Assembly (NCBI RefSeq): GCF_041260155.1
Contig: NC_091940.1
Location: 4,162,501 to 4,226,500 of the forward strand
Direction: 5' to 3'
DNA from: Ptychodera flava
Taxonomy: Eukaryota; Hemichordata; Enteropneusta; Ptychoderidae
DNA: 64,000 nucleotides
Shown here: piece by piece, positions 24,901 to 36,493 of the stretch
Layout: each line of letters opens with the position of its first letter
How positions within the stretch are numbered: the first letter of the stretch is position 1
Notes under the pieces: generated by a model
What the model was told of the DNA's origin: nothing
The model's input: only the letters and a program-made list of their open reading frames with translations
The model's database searches: none
Translations under genes and position numbers: made by a program

Positions 24901-26684
24901 GTAAGTGCATATAGTTTTCTTGATTAGATATTTGTTGTCGTAATGATGTTTATACATTCATTGCTTCATTGCAAGTGCTATGTTCTGTCTCATCGCTGGA
25001 TAAAGAGAGTCATGCGTACACAATTATAGTCTTCTATATGGAAACGAGAGGTTGAATTAATAGCCATGGGTCGGGAGATAAAACTTCTGGTAGCGAAAAA
25101 TTAGATATCAAGAAGGGTTGGGAAAACTTTTCTGAACCATGAGGCGACAAACATTTTGAAGAGTAAGTTTAAGTTAACAATGATATACAGAAAGTCCAAT
25201 GGCTCGAAAATTATAAATAAGGAAGAGGCATAACATGAACTCATGACGTCTATGCCAAACCCAGTCTGACAACATAGACGTCAGACTCTAAATCATATAT
25301 ATACAACATTTACAATAGCTCAACAATGCTGAAGTGCCTTAAAGAATAGCATGTACGTGAAGATACAGAAACGCGAATCTAGAGTGGGTGGTCTTTTATT
25401 CGCCTGAAATGGTGTAACATCACAAGAATGTAAGGCAAACCTTAATCTGCGGTTGATGCTACCAGTTTGTAAGGACAGTCATGCATGTATCATTAAAATA
25501 ATGTAGAGGTAGTGAAGATCCTGATAGTATTAATATTCATAATATTAGTCATTTGCAATATTTTATAGATTGCATGCCCTCAGGTAGACAGTATTCAGAA
25601 TTTGCGTAACTCACTGTCTACTCAAGTTGCATGATGAACAAAGTAAAAGGCGCACAGAAAGGATTTGTAAAGGGCAAAGGTTAAGACAAGGCGTGCTTGT
25701 TTGAAATGATAGAACATTGCAATCATCATCATTGTGGCGCTAATGTTGGTATAACCTTACATTGACATGGTCTATGGACCTAGTACTGTTTTGATCCTAA
25801 TTTAAGTTTCGATTCTCGGCCTTCTACAGGTAATATTGGTTCAAAAAGTTACAACAATTTTTCCTACTTGTTCAGTCCTTCTTACTGCTCGAACAATCAT
25901 GTCAAATTTCGTGTTCTTAAACGTATCAATTCAGTAATACAGTGTATGATGCCCAATTTTACTGTTAACAATACACCTTTTGTCTGGATTACATGTTGTC
26001 AGTTGTACACAATGCGTTCCATTGAAAGACTAATACACTAACGTTCCGTTCAACATACTTCATAAAACATCTATTTGTTATAAAGTTAGAGTTTTTTTCA
26101 GTTTTTCAGCACGAAAAACACAATATTGTCAAACGTCACAGCGATTGCCCGTTCAAAAACAGAGTTGCCGCTTTTCCTTAAAGATTTTGAAAAAATCATG
26201 ACGCTTTGAATGTAAAACATGCAAGCTTTGTTGAATAGACTTTGAATGTCTGCCAAAATATTTTCGTCGAGCATGCATACACTGTCGGCAAAAGGGTGAC
26301 AGTCTCGACGATGTTCCGCTTTTTAGAAAGGTCGTTTATCATATTTTGAAATAAAACCGACACTTGATCTTATCTATGCAGAAGTGTTTTCTTAATTTGA
26401 AATTGCAGTTTTGAATCCCCTTTTAACACCAGAACAAGCTGTACACCATTGTTGATTAAACATTTTTTAATCACAAGACAAACTTATCAGTCAGGAAGTT
26501 GAGTTTACCGATAGTGGAGTTTTGTTCTTAAAAGCAGGCCGGTCACATTGTTGCTCATTCCTCGACTAGTCTGTTTTCCGATCAACAAGTCACTCTAGGT
26601 TTAGCCGCTGAATCAGACAATTGAGAAAAAAAGGAATACTTTTCACGCCAGTAATCTGTATGAATTCTAATTGCAGAAATCACA

Positions 26685-29600
26685 ATGGCATGGAAGCTTC
26701 ATGGTCGTGTCGATGTATTGGCCGTGCTACTGCTGGTGATCACCAAAACCAATAGTCAACAACAGACATTCAAGTACTGCCAGTCGATGACGTCGACACG
26801 AGTTGGTTCACGTTTTGATTGTTCATCGTTACAGCTGGCCAATGTGCCAAGCTATCTTCCACACTCGGTCACCGAACTCAATATGGACACAAACTATCTC
26901 CAAGATCTCGGTGAAGAACCTTTCATACATTTGCCCCAACTTAGAAAACTTGTTCTGTCGAACAGTGACATCTCTGTACTCTCTGAGAAGAACTTTCAAG
27001 GTTTAGGGAATTTGAGAGTGTTAGACTTGTCTATGAACAGGATACGGAGTATCGAATGTGAAACGTTTTCTGATCTCTCAAGACTTGAGGTTCTCGATCT
27101 AAGCGGAGCTGTCACGACGCCTGATACAAGCTGTTGTTACAAATGGGAAATGCTGGACAAACGATATCGCAGGCTTCAATCAGGGCAACAAACACAAGGT
27201 GCTCTCTTCTTGAATAAGTGTACATGGTCTGGTCTGTCGAACCTGAAGAAACTTATACTTCAAAACGCAAAAATAGATGAAAAGTCATTGCTGCCAAAGA
27301 CATTCTCGGCTCTTAATGGTCTTAAACTGTTAGATCTTTCAAGTAATCGACTGACAAACCTGAAAGCAGGCGTGTTTTCTGGTTTAAATAAACTTGAAAC
27401 ACTCATTCTCAACCGCTGCAATGTTAAAACCATCGAAAATGGGACTTTTAGTACCTTGCATAATTTGAAATATTTGAACTTGATGTTTTCAAATCTGACA
27501 GACTTTTCAAGCATTTCATATCTACCAAAACAACGTCTTGTAACACTTCACCTGGGTGGACCATTTCACAGCATCTTCTTCGATATTGATTATTTTTCAC
27601 TGGCATCGTTAAAGCTGAGTCCCGACACAGTGACCTGTCATTCAAAGAAATTCAACATCAAGTTTGCTGAACAGACCTTTCAACGCAAAGTGTCACTGGA
27701 CGAATTGTACGTATGGTTTGACCTGATACACAGAATCAATGTCAGTTCTTTCGAGATTTTCGATCACATCAAATTGCTACAGTTGAGATGTTCGGTTGAA
27801 AACTGTGACTTGGCGGCATTTGCTTCATTTATCCTTAAGCATTCTACTGTATCAGCTATTACAATGCCAACGAGTACCTATCCTCTACAAATCTGCGACA
27901 AGTATAATTTAACAGAATCTTTCCCAGTCGTCAAATTTACCATAGAGAGACCATGCATAGAGACTGAAAGACAGTTCTACGTAACAAGTGACCATGATTT
28001 TTCCTGTTTCAAAAAACTGAAAGAATTAAATTTGAGCCACATCGACATGGTTTATTTTACACAGCACACATTTGCTAGTCTTGAAAAATTACAATTCCTG
28101 AATCTTAGTTACAATTCTCTGAACAGACTTGAGGACTATGCCTTTAACAAGACAGCTAGTTTGGTGAATTTAGATTTATCACATAATAACGTATTCCATT
28201 TAATCGAAGAAACGTTTATCGGGCTTGCAAACTTGCGGATTCTGAACCTCAGCTACAACTCCATACAGGATCTGAGTGTTCACACATTTCAAAATTTAAA
28301 ATCATTGGAATACCTTTACCTTGACAACAATAATTTGAGGACAATTCCGAGCAATGCCTTCAAAGGTTTGGCCAAATTACGAGAGATAGATCTTAAAGAG
28401 AATTACATACAGACTGTTGGGGATGGGGCATTCAGTGAACTCCCTAGCCTAATGTTTTTATACTTGAGGAAGAATCGACTAAAAGAGTGGCAACCAGCCT
28501 TTGATGATTTCAGTGAAACATCACTACAAACTTTAGACATCGGTGAAAATTTGTTGCATTGTTCAGACCGTTGCGTAGCCATCCTTGGTAATTGTTCACG
28601 TTTAAGAATTATTGATTTGTCAACAGTATATGCAAATCCTACAAGCTTTAAGCCTTTTGAGTTGCCCAATATTGCAGAAATGACACTAACAAAAGCTAAC
28701 GTACTTCCAAACAAAATATTGGCTCCCAAATTGAAGAAACTTGACGTTTCACATAGCGATCTGAGACTTCATGCTGGTGAAAACAATTTTATTTTACGAG
28801 TCGAAGCAGCTGTCGAGGAATTGCGCTTGAGTGGTAATTCTATTAACAGCCTGCTTTGTACTGATTGCAGTGGCATTTGTTCGAGGATATCGTTGTTAGC
28901 TAATATGACTTCTCTACGTGTTCTTGATTTATCATCCTGTGACATCAGTGTTTTGTGTGAAGATTACTTTCCAAATCAACCCCTTCTTGAGAAACTTAAT
29001 CTTTCAAGTAATAAGCTAACTTACCTTACAGCCGACGTCTTCAACGCAAATACCAAATTATGCACACTAGATCTGAGTTCCAATCGCTTGTCCGTGATAG
29101 ATATTTCTGCTTTCACAAAATTTGCAAATTTAAGACAGTTTTACTTCGGAAACAACCCACTGTCATGCAGTTCGCGCGCCGAATCATTGCAGATTTGGAT
29201 GAATGACGTCACAAACAATATAACTTTCACAAGAGACAACTCGTTTCCATGGCAAACATACATATGCAAATCACCAGGGAGCCTCGCAGGAACCCCTATC
29301 CTGATTGTAGATTTTCACAAAGTTAATTGGTATATAATTGCCACCATCATCGGATCGGTATTGATAATTTGTGCGATCGCCTGTGTCTTGATTAAGTTTA
29401 CATTTAAGTATAGATGGAGTATTCGATATAGACGATATCTCTATAAACTTAGACACAAGTCTCAATACCAGCGGCTTGATCCAAAACGAGACAGGTCCAT
29501 TAGATACGACGCTTATGTGTCTTTCAGTCATAAAGACGGGGAGTGGGTAGAACAGGAACTGATGAAGTTAGAACAAGTGGAGGAACAACATCGTCGAATG

Positions 29601-29960
29601 AAGTTTTGCATTTGTCACAGGGATTTCTTAGGCGGCACTTATATTGTCAAAAACATCTCAAATGCCATGCGACAAAGCAGGAAAGTCATATTTATTGTCT
29701 CAGAAAACTTTGTCAGCAGTAAATGGTGCTTATTTGAAATTGAATATGCCACTCAGCTGTTGTTAGAAACTAACGAAGACAATGTTCTGTTCATCATATT
29801 GGACAATGTTTCGCGAAGGAAGATGCCAGATATTTTGAATTTATTGATGAATACACGGATTTACCTTGAATGGCCCGGAGACGACCCTGACAAAGAAAGG
29901 GAGAGAGAGACTTTCTGGCAAAAACTTGAAATGTCATTGCAAACTCATGCTGTCGACTGA
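26685..29960 (+). CDS. Toll-like receptor (single coding exon)
   Basis: Type I membrane pattern receptor of 1091 aa that would signal through TIR adaptors such as MyD88. Signal peptide at residues 1-24; LRRNT with C32 and C45; about 27 leucine-rich repeats from about 57 to 823, some irregular, with a cysteine-bearing insertion after the third or fourth repeat (CCYKWEML..NKC); one LRRCT at 824-881 (NPLSC..YICKSPGSLAGTP), the vertebrate-like single-cysteine-cluster layout rather than the Drosophila Toll type; membrane helix at 882-903; TIR domain at 939-1085. TIR boxes: YDAYVSFS (box 1), RDFLGG at 979-984 (box 2) and FW at 1077-1078 (box 3). The usual BB-loop proline is Gly983. Length and repeat number are near those of TLR7/8/9, but no orthology is claimed. 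The ATG follows a splice acceptor by 8 nt. Confidence 0.96.
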   Translation: MAWKLHGRVDVLAVLLLVITKTNSQQQTFKYCQSMTSTRVGSRFDCSSLQLANVPSYLPHSVTELNMDTNYLQDLGEEPFIHLPQLRKLVLSNSDISVLSEKNFQGLGNLRVLDLSMNRIRSIECETFSDLSRLEVLDLSGAVTTPDTSCCYKWEMLDKRYRRLQSGQQTQGALFLNKCTWSGLSNLKKLILQNAKIDEKSLLPKTFSALNGLKLLDLSSNRLTNLKAGVFSGLNKLETLILNRCNVKTIENGTFSTLHNLKYLNLMFSNLTDFSSISYLPKQRLVTLHLGGPFHSIFFDIDYFSLASLKLSPDTVTCHSKKFNIKFAEQTFQRKVSLDELYVWFDLIHRINVSSFEIFDHIKLLQLRCSVENCDLAAFASFILKHSTVSAITMPTSTYPLQICDKYNLTESFPVVKFTIERPCIETERQFYVTSDHDFSCFKKLKELNLSHIDMVYFTQHTFASLEKLQFLNLSYNSLNRLEDYAFNKTASLVNLDLSHNNVFHLIEETFIGLANLRILNLSYNSIQDLSVHTFQNLKSLEYLYLDNNNLRTIPSNAFKGLAKLREIDLKENYIQTVGDGAFSELPSLMFLYLRKNRLKEWQPAFDDFSETSLQTLDIGENLLHCSDRCVAILGNCSRLRIIDLSTVYANPTSFKPFELPNIAEMTLTKANVLPNKILAPKLKKLDVSHSDLRLHAGENNFILRVEAAVEELRLSGNSINSLLCTDCSGICSRISLLANMTSLRVLDLSSCDISVLCEDYFPNQPLLEKLNLSSNKLTYLTADVFNANTKLCTLDLSSNRLSVIDISAFTKFANLRQFYFGNNPLSCSSRAESLQIWMNDVTNNITFTRDNSFPWQTYICKSPGSLAGTPILIVDFHKVNWYIIATIIGSVLIICAIACVLIKFTFKYRWSIRYRRYLYKLRHKSQYQRLDPKRDRSIRYDAYVSFSHKDGEWVEQELMKLEQVEEQHRRMKFCICHRDFLGGTYIVKNISNAMRQSRKVIFIVSENFVSSKWCLFEIEYATQLLLETNEDNVLFIILDNVSRRKMPDILNLLMNTRIYLEWPGDDPDKERERETFWQKLEMSLQTHAVD

Positions 29961-30281
29961 TGTAGGTCTCCTAAAACACTCGAAGTTGTGATCTTTCGAT
30001 ACCAAATATAAAATAATCAGAACATAACAAGAACAGTGAAGTTGCTATTACACAAGGGCGAAATGTTGTTTTCAAAATACACTTTTTAACGTTATTTTAC
30101 CCAAAGGAGCGTAGAGCAAGTCGTTTCATTACACACGTGTAATTACGCTGTACACAGTAAACCGAAGAGCTTCTGAGGTGGATGATTGACACAAACTGAT
30201 GTAAACATTTTTAAGCATACCAAATAGCATGGCACATTTATAAGGTACGTCATCGTGTCATTAAAGCAGATATCGTGTCGG

Positions 30282-30287
30282 AATAAA
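30282..30287 (+). terminator. Candidate polyadenylation signal of the TLR gene
   Basis: AATAAA 322 nt after the TLR stop codon, the first canonical hexamer seen downstream. It would give a 3' UTR of about 340 nt. Confidence 0.4.
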
Positions 30288-31982
30288 AGTGGTATACTGG
30301 TTGCCTTCCTTCAACTTTGTCGTTGTTCCTTGTGTGACTTTCTGTGTTCATGGGCAAGATTGCTTTGTTCTCGATTTCAGGGTCTATCACAATCCATGTG
30401 AAAGTGAAAAAAGTACACGAAATACACAGTCTGATGCATATAACATAGAAACCAAATCACTCTATGTTTTGTATCTTTTGTGAATCAGCTTTTATTGGAG
30501 CTAGGGATACCATTTCAGTGCCACGCATAACAACTATGATGACTTTTAATTTTCTGACTTAATTACCATGGCATGCAGTATACTTATGAAGACAGTCGGT
30601 AAAATCAATACAGATGCTGTAATTTTCTCATATTGATCAATAATCAAAACAGTCACATCTACATGTTAAGATGACAACGCCGACGATGTTCACACTTACA
30701 TATGCTGATTACGTTGCCCTTATATGGATTGATAGAATGTATTAATGTTTATCTCGTTTCTCTTCCCACCTCCGTCGCCATCTTTTCTTTCCTCTGATAA
30801 ATACAAATTTAATCAACTGATTTGCGAAAGTGCAAACTGATCTTCATATACAAAAGTCAAAAAGGAAGTTGGTTCCCTGGGTGAATTATTCTAGCAGAGG
30901 GTGGCAGTTTCAAACTTTGTTGCTCACTTAACTGTGCAGTCGGCTTGTCATTAGAAATTGAAAAGTTACCCATTACCAAGACTTTACTGTGTCATTTTAG
31001 TAAGTGAAGAGTAATATTAATTTAGTTTACTTCTTTATTTGCGTTCAGAATGCCAACTCCACTGGCAAATAAAACCGATGTGTTGTGTTGAATTTTTTGG
31101 GCAAACCTTCTATTGAGCAATGCCCCTACCAATTCGATCTGTGACGCTTTTTACTGTTGTTACAACACATTAAAGGGTCTGTGATGCTATAATGAATGAC
31201 AATATTTTCACCATTTTTATTTCGATTGTGAACCATAATTCCTTGTTCTAGTCCCCAAAGCATGTTGATATACACAATATTCAACAATATTCAGCTTGTC
31301 AACTCAGCCCATACGTATATAAACTGATTGTTATTGTTGAAAAGTGACTTCTGGTACGGACTAGAATTCAAATGTAAACAATAACAATGCATTTTACGCT
31401 GCCAGGGTGGGTAAAAAATTGTCCCCATACGTATACCCACTTCCTCCACCCACCCCCCGAAATAATATGGGCCACCTCTTACTGGCCCTTATAATCTCTT
31501 TGATGAGCATGTACAGTAAGGCTCAGAGATAGCGTTGTTTTCGGTTAGCGTTAATTTAAATTATACGTCCATAAAATGGTGGAAGACTGCTAGATTTCTT
31601 TCAATTTGTAAACATAGTGTGCGGAGGATACCGTGAGGGATAATTTAAAACACAACATATATCATGTTCTCTGTAAACTCTTTCTTGGCCCACGTTTAAA
31701 CGGGAAAAAAGTTCAGCATACCCATTGTTTGCTAGTACCGCCCTGGCTAGCCAGACCAGGACCAACCAAAGTAACCAATTTGTAAAACAGATCAAAATAG
31801 TTCAACCGCAGACTTCTATTACCTTGAAATATTGAATGAACAGTTAATAGAAACATGAAGGTAAAATAATTTGCCCTTCCGGATTTCGTTATTGGAAATA
31901 GAGAAACAAGAAAAATAAACTTTCTAGAGTTTAGCACTGATACGTAAACTCTTACATGTAAGAAATTAAAGTAATTCGTTTT

Positions 31983-32215
31983 CCTGGAAAGTAATGTTGG
32001 ATATGGCAAGTAGTTTTTTCTAATAAATCTGTTTTATTTCAGTCTTAGGCAACAGGCACAATTAACTTCGGAAGAGAAAATGTTTCGTATTTTTTTCGCA
32101 GACCCCTCAACACATACAGTCACACACAGACACACACACACACACACAAGGTTAGTCAAACTTTTTATTGCTCCCCCCCCCCCCCTTTTCGCTGGCAAGG
32201 ACATCAGTTCACATA
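31983..32215 (+). repeat. Duplicated block, copy 1
   Basis: Shares GTTGGATATNGCAAGTAG, AGGCACAATTAAC-like and a CACACA tract followed by poly-C and TTGGCAAG-like sequence with the block at 32713-32890, in the same order and orientation, about 731 bp apart. Copy 1 has the longer CA and AGTCACACACAG portion. Confidence 0.7.
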
Positions 32216-32712
32216 GTCTACCAAGAAAAAGTAAATTGTTTCCTTGGAGTACTTGCACATTGGCGTATTATCACGCAGACCTCTTTAAAAGTTGAATGAC
32301 CTCAAAAATGTTCAAACGTTTGTGAAAAAACGCAATCGGGAAAATTTTCTACAAAAGATACTCTTCATTGGTAAACTCCGTGTGCCTGTTTGAGCGGTAC
32401 AACAGATGAAGAAATGTTTTCGAATGTTTGAGCTTCCACCGATACACGAACAATTTGCAACTCAAGTATTGCGACGACGCTGTACATGTGAGGAGCTCTT
32501 ACGAAACCATTCTACGCTTTCGAATTATGTGATCTATTTATACACTTGCTATGCAGCTCCACTCTCAGCACCAAAGTCTACGTAGATTTGGATTTTCTTT
32601 ATGTGATTACTGACGGTATAATCAATAAAATAATAAAGTAGTTCTTTATCAAATAAATTATATATTAAGACCAAGAAAACACAAAGATAAATTTGTTTCT
32701 ATGCCTTTAATA

Positions 32713-32890
32713 CTGGGAAAAGTGATGTTGGATATTGCAAGTAGTTTTTCTGGTACAGCTTTTTTACTTTCTATGTTAGGAAGCAAGCACAATTAACGTG
32801 GAGAAAATAGCCCTACCCTGCACACACAACATTAGCAAAATTTCGGGGCCCCCCCTTTCCCCACCCCCCCTCCGTTGGCAAGAAAATATT
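32713..32890 (+). repeat. Duplicated block, copy 2
   Basis: Second copy of the block at 31983-32215. The CA tract is shorter and the poly-C tract is split. Could be a tandem segmental duplication or two insertions of one repeat family. Confidence 0.7.
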
Positions 32891-33990
32891 TGATATTTTC
32901 GTGATAGGACCATGCCATTCAGCAAAATTCTAATCTGTTTTAAAATACACATGACGTAAAGTGGATGATAGTTTCTCTCACAGATCCGATTACAGCAGGG
33001 TTGAGAATTTCTATCTTCTTGCCGTCAAAATATCAGTGATCTCAATATTAATTCATGCAAACTTAGCTAACTTGTATTATGTAGTGTAATTATAATTTCT
33101 TTCATTAAAAGGATTCCGTTGACTTTTACGTCTCGGGTTCACGGCGGATCCATGTCTTAGGTTTACCGACTTACGAATATGTAGGTCAACAGTCAAAAGA
33201 AATTTTTTTATTATCGGTCACTTATTTGTTTGGCGTTAGGTGTATGTGTGTTTTGCTATTGATTTTGTTTGTGCTTTTCGTGTTCACATATAGAATTTGT
33301 TTTCGTAATTTGTTAATGGTATCACGTCCTTGCTGAAGCATGCACGATGACCCGTGTAAATTTTGTTCGGTGTCCATCCACAGACGAGTACGGGTTAAAC
33401 TCAAATTTAATAATTAAGGATAGAATTTGTGAAGTAGTATATTATGCGTGACATAGGCTTGTGCTACGATACAGGGTGATCACGCAGCGACCTCGTGAAT
33501 TAACCAGAGTCCACAGCGTTCAAAGCATTTGGGTACTCGTTAGATTTCACGGGTAGGTTTGAGTATGAGATACGATGTTGACAAAGTTCACATCATTCTG
33601 TACGGTCCATAGACCTTCCAAGTCCGATTATTGACCTATCAAATAATGGTATCAACGCTCTAATAATCCTACACTTTAATTTCGGCCTCGTATTGAGATT
33701 AAAATTATGACGAAGTGTATCCTACGTCCCGTATTGCGAACTTACCCACGCGATGGTATATCTTGTCTGCTAAGCTGGCTAAAGTTCAATAGTGCATTGG
33801 CAGTTATTCACCTGTGTGGTCAGGAATTCCACACCCGTGTACAAATATTTTTGTCCGGCATCTGTTCCATGTAGAATGTAGTCAGTCGCAGTGTCCATGT
33901 GTTTACCACAGCACAGTCCCCCAGACACTTCCGAGTCGAATTCGGCCGACATCTTTCTCAGACTCTACGCCGTCGTTTTGTTTCGCCTAG

Positions 33991-33998
33991 TATAAAAG
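33991..33998 (+). promoter_or_regulatory. TATA box of PP1 subunit gene copy B
   Basis: TATAAAAG 60 nt before the ATG at 34051. The predicted start at about 34021 lies downstream of the in-frame GTG at 34018, which argues against that codon being used and for the ATG. Confidence 0.65.
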
Positions 33999-34050
33999 AG
34001 CAAAACGTTCCCATTCTGTGGATTACCTAAGTCGTATAATATTCTTCGTC

Positions 34051-34899
34051 ATGTCTGGGGGTTGGTGGATGACCTTTGCGCTCTGTCGATTCAGCGACAA
34101 GTGTGGCTTCAATTGCAGTCGTTCGTGCTACGAAAGCCTTGATAGAACTGATGTCAATTCGAACTTGACGACCAAGAACGACGGCAATTTTGCTTTCGGC
34201 GATAAGCGAGCTTTAGTTTTTGAAAAGGTGGCGGAGAGAGATTTACAGAAAGACAACCGTGGATTCGTACAGGAGGACGACACAGGTGACGACGAAGACT
34301 TGCCGAATGAATCGGTGTCGTGGAACGACAGCGAACACATCGGGAGCTGTTTGAAAACCTCAGACGCAAGACGAAGGTCATCAACCGGACGAGTGTGTTT
34401 CGCTGATTTCTTCGGATTAGAACTAACACAGACATTGTGCGATTCGTCGAAAGCAGATAGAAAGAAGCCAAGATTGCCAAAAATCATTACAGACGACCTG
34501 CGTGGCCAGTGGCACCTCAAAAATCTATTTACACTACCATCGCAGGAAGAACTCATCGAGAAAGTAAATAGGGAGAAGGTATGTCTAGAACATGTGGTTG
34601 TTGCTGGCGTTGTTGTCATGGGAACCATTAGAGTCGCGAACATTGGCTATCGTAAATCTGTCATAGTGAGAAAAACACAGAATGGTTGGAAATCGTACGT
34701 CGATGTCCCAGCAACGTACTTGCTGAACGCGTATGACGGGACAACCGACCGTTTCTCATTTGCCATTCTCGATAACAATCCAACTTGTTCGTCGCATGAG
34801 TTTCATATCGAATTTGCCATAGGCTATACTGTCAATGGCGTCACATATTGGGACAACAATGGCAAGGAAAATTATTCTTTTATATGCTACACAACGTGA
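34051..34899 (+). CDS. PPP1R3: Protein phosphatase 1 glycogen-targeting regulatory subunit (PPP1R3 family), copy B
   Basis: Single-exon gene of 282 aa from the ATG at 34051. Role as for the family: tethers PP1 to glycogen particles. Visible: an acidic, Ser-rich N-terminal region (EDDTGDDEDLP at 75-85); the PP1-docking motif R114-V-C-F117 followed by ADFFGLELTQTL; and a CBM21 domain at about 160-280 with TIRVANIGYRKSV (192-204) and TYWDNNGKENY (WDNN at 267-270). It shares GSCLK just before the docking motif and VRVANI/IRVANI in CBM21 with copy A at 4305, but the rest is strongly diverged, so the duplication is old. The frame stays open upstream to a stop at 33988, and a GTG at 34018 lies before the likely transcription start, so the ATG is preferred. 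No intron is needed. Confidence 0.93.
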   Translation: MSGGWWMTFALCRFSDKCGFNCSRSCYESLDRTDVNSNLTTKNDGNFAFGDKRALVFEKVAERDLQKDNRGFVQEDDTGDDEDLPNESVSWNDSEHIGSCLKTSDARRRSSTGRVCFADFFGLELTQTLCDSSKADRKKPRLPKIITDDLRGQWHLKNLFTLPSQEELIEKVNREKVCLEHVVVAGVVVMGTIRVANIGYRKSVIVRKTQNGWKSYVDVPATYLLNAYDGTTDRFSFAILDNNPTCSSHEFHIEFAIGYTVNGVTYWDNNGKENYSFICYTT

Positions 34900-36493
34900 A
34901 AATACTTGATGTCGCCTTGAGAGACGATAACTTTTCAAGTTACTCGGACAGGAAATGTCACAAGATTGGTTTGAGGACCAGTTGTCAGAAGATCGTAATC
35001 TATGTGAGGGCGAGAAACAAGAAATTTCATCACGCAAAGCATATGCTGTTGGCTGATGTAATAACACACATCAAACGATAAACAGGTTATCAGATTACAG
35101 ACAGTATGACGTACCAACAGGGAGGAGTCATATCATATAGTCATATCATATAGTCAGAGACAGTTTTGATGAGCTGGAAGGCAATGTAATGCAATTTTAA
35201 GACCTTTAATGTATTCATAAAAAAACTGCATCATATAAATATTTAAGGACATCTTTGTACTTTTACTAAAATACCAAGGAAAACTGCAATTATATCCAGA
35301 GTGAGAATCGAGCCGTTTCTTTTCCCAGGAGTGAAAGAAATTTATATTTTGTTTGAGTATGGAGGAGCAAGCGATTTCGAAGCTGTTATCCAATTGGTTG
35401 GCAGAATCGTACCGTTATAATGAAATAATACAAATAAACTCCCTAAGTTGCTGTGCATAGTGACAATCGACCAATCAGATATAACCTTGCAAACACGCTG
35501 CGAGTCAGGCAAGAAGTTATCAAAGTGGTACATTGTGTTAGGGAGCCGCGTTTTCTGGGATTCATTTACCAGGATCATTTAGGTTATTGTTCACACGTCT
35601 CGAACAGACCAGATAGTATAAATATATAATATGGTAATATTATTGTCAAGTATATATTATTACAAGTCGCATTTTAGCATCACCGAGAATGAGAATAAAA
35701 ATGAACAAGAAAGCTAATAATCGGCTGTGACTTTTTTCATGATTGGTTATTGAAAATTAAACGTAGTGAGCCAGAAAAAGAGAGAATTGCAACGAAAGGT
35801 GTGATTTGTTACCGATCTCAAATGAATAATTTAAAGCTTTCCCTACTTTCCCATGATTCCAGTCCATAGCACAGTAAGATACCAGGGATGGTTTAATTTA
35901 CTTGCCGTGATGAGGCGCTGCCCAGCAATGCAATAGTACTTTGGGTACGGCTACGTGTTGTCTTGTAGTGGCCCAAATCCAAAAACTGTCACAAAGTTTT
36001 ATAAATTACGAAGATATATACAGTGTGCTTTTACTAAATTTATGGGGACACTCCGTTTCGATAACTTTTAGCACGTAGACACTGCATTTAAATAACTACT
36101 ATCAATTACATGCGGAGAAAACTCAGCTGGAAAAATGTTTGTAACTAGGAGTCGCGACTGATGAGAAAGATATGGCTATCATTATTTATCGACTTCTTTA
36201 GTCAAATCTGTTGTTATTCATTTTTCCGAAAGGCATATTATAACTGAGTCATGGTACACGGTATTTTTGTCAAACAGCGTTCTTTTTGTGGTTCGCGATC
36301 GTTCAATTTGTCACGAACCGCACGCCGCTCCTTGGTATACCAATATTTCAATGTGCGACGAATGGAAGAAGTCAAATGCAGTATTTGAACATGGGTGGCG
36401 GAGTTTGGCTGACATTGACTATCACGATGACAAAAACAATCACTATAATGTTATATAAATAAATTCATGTTCAATACGTGTTGATAAATGTTT

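Larger units (their letters stand above)
30288..33990. other. Gene-free interval with a local duplication
   Basis: No gene is supported between the TLR and the second PP1 subunit gene. It contains two related blocks (31983-32215 and 32713-32890), short CA and poly-C tracts (32128-32184 and 32845-32872) and otherwise unremarkable AT-rich DNA. Confidence 0.6.

Noticed and set aside
34018-34050. GTG-started 11-codon extension of PP1 subunit copy B
   Set aside because: It lies before the likely transcription start set by the TATA box, and GTG starts are exceptional in animals.
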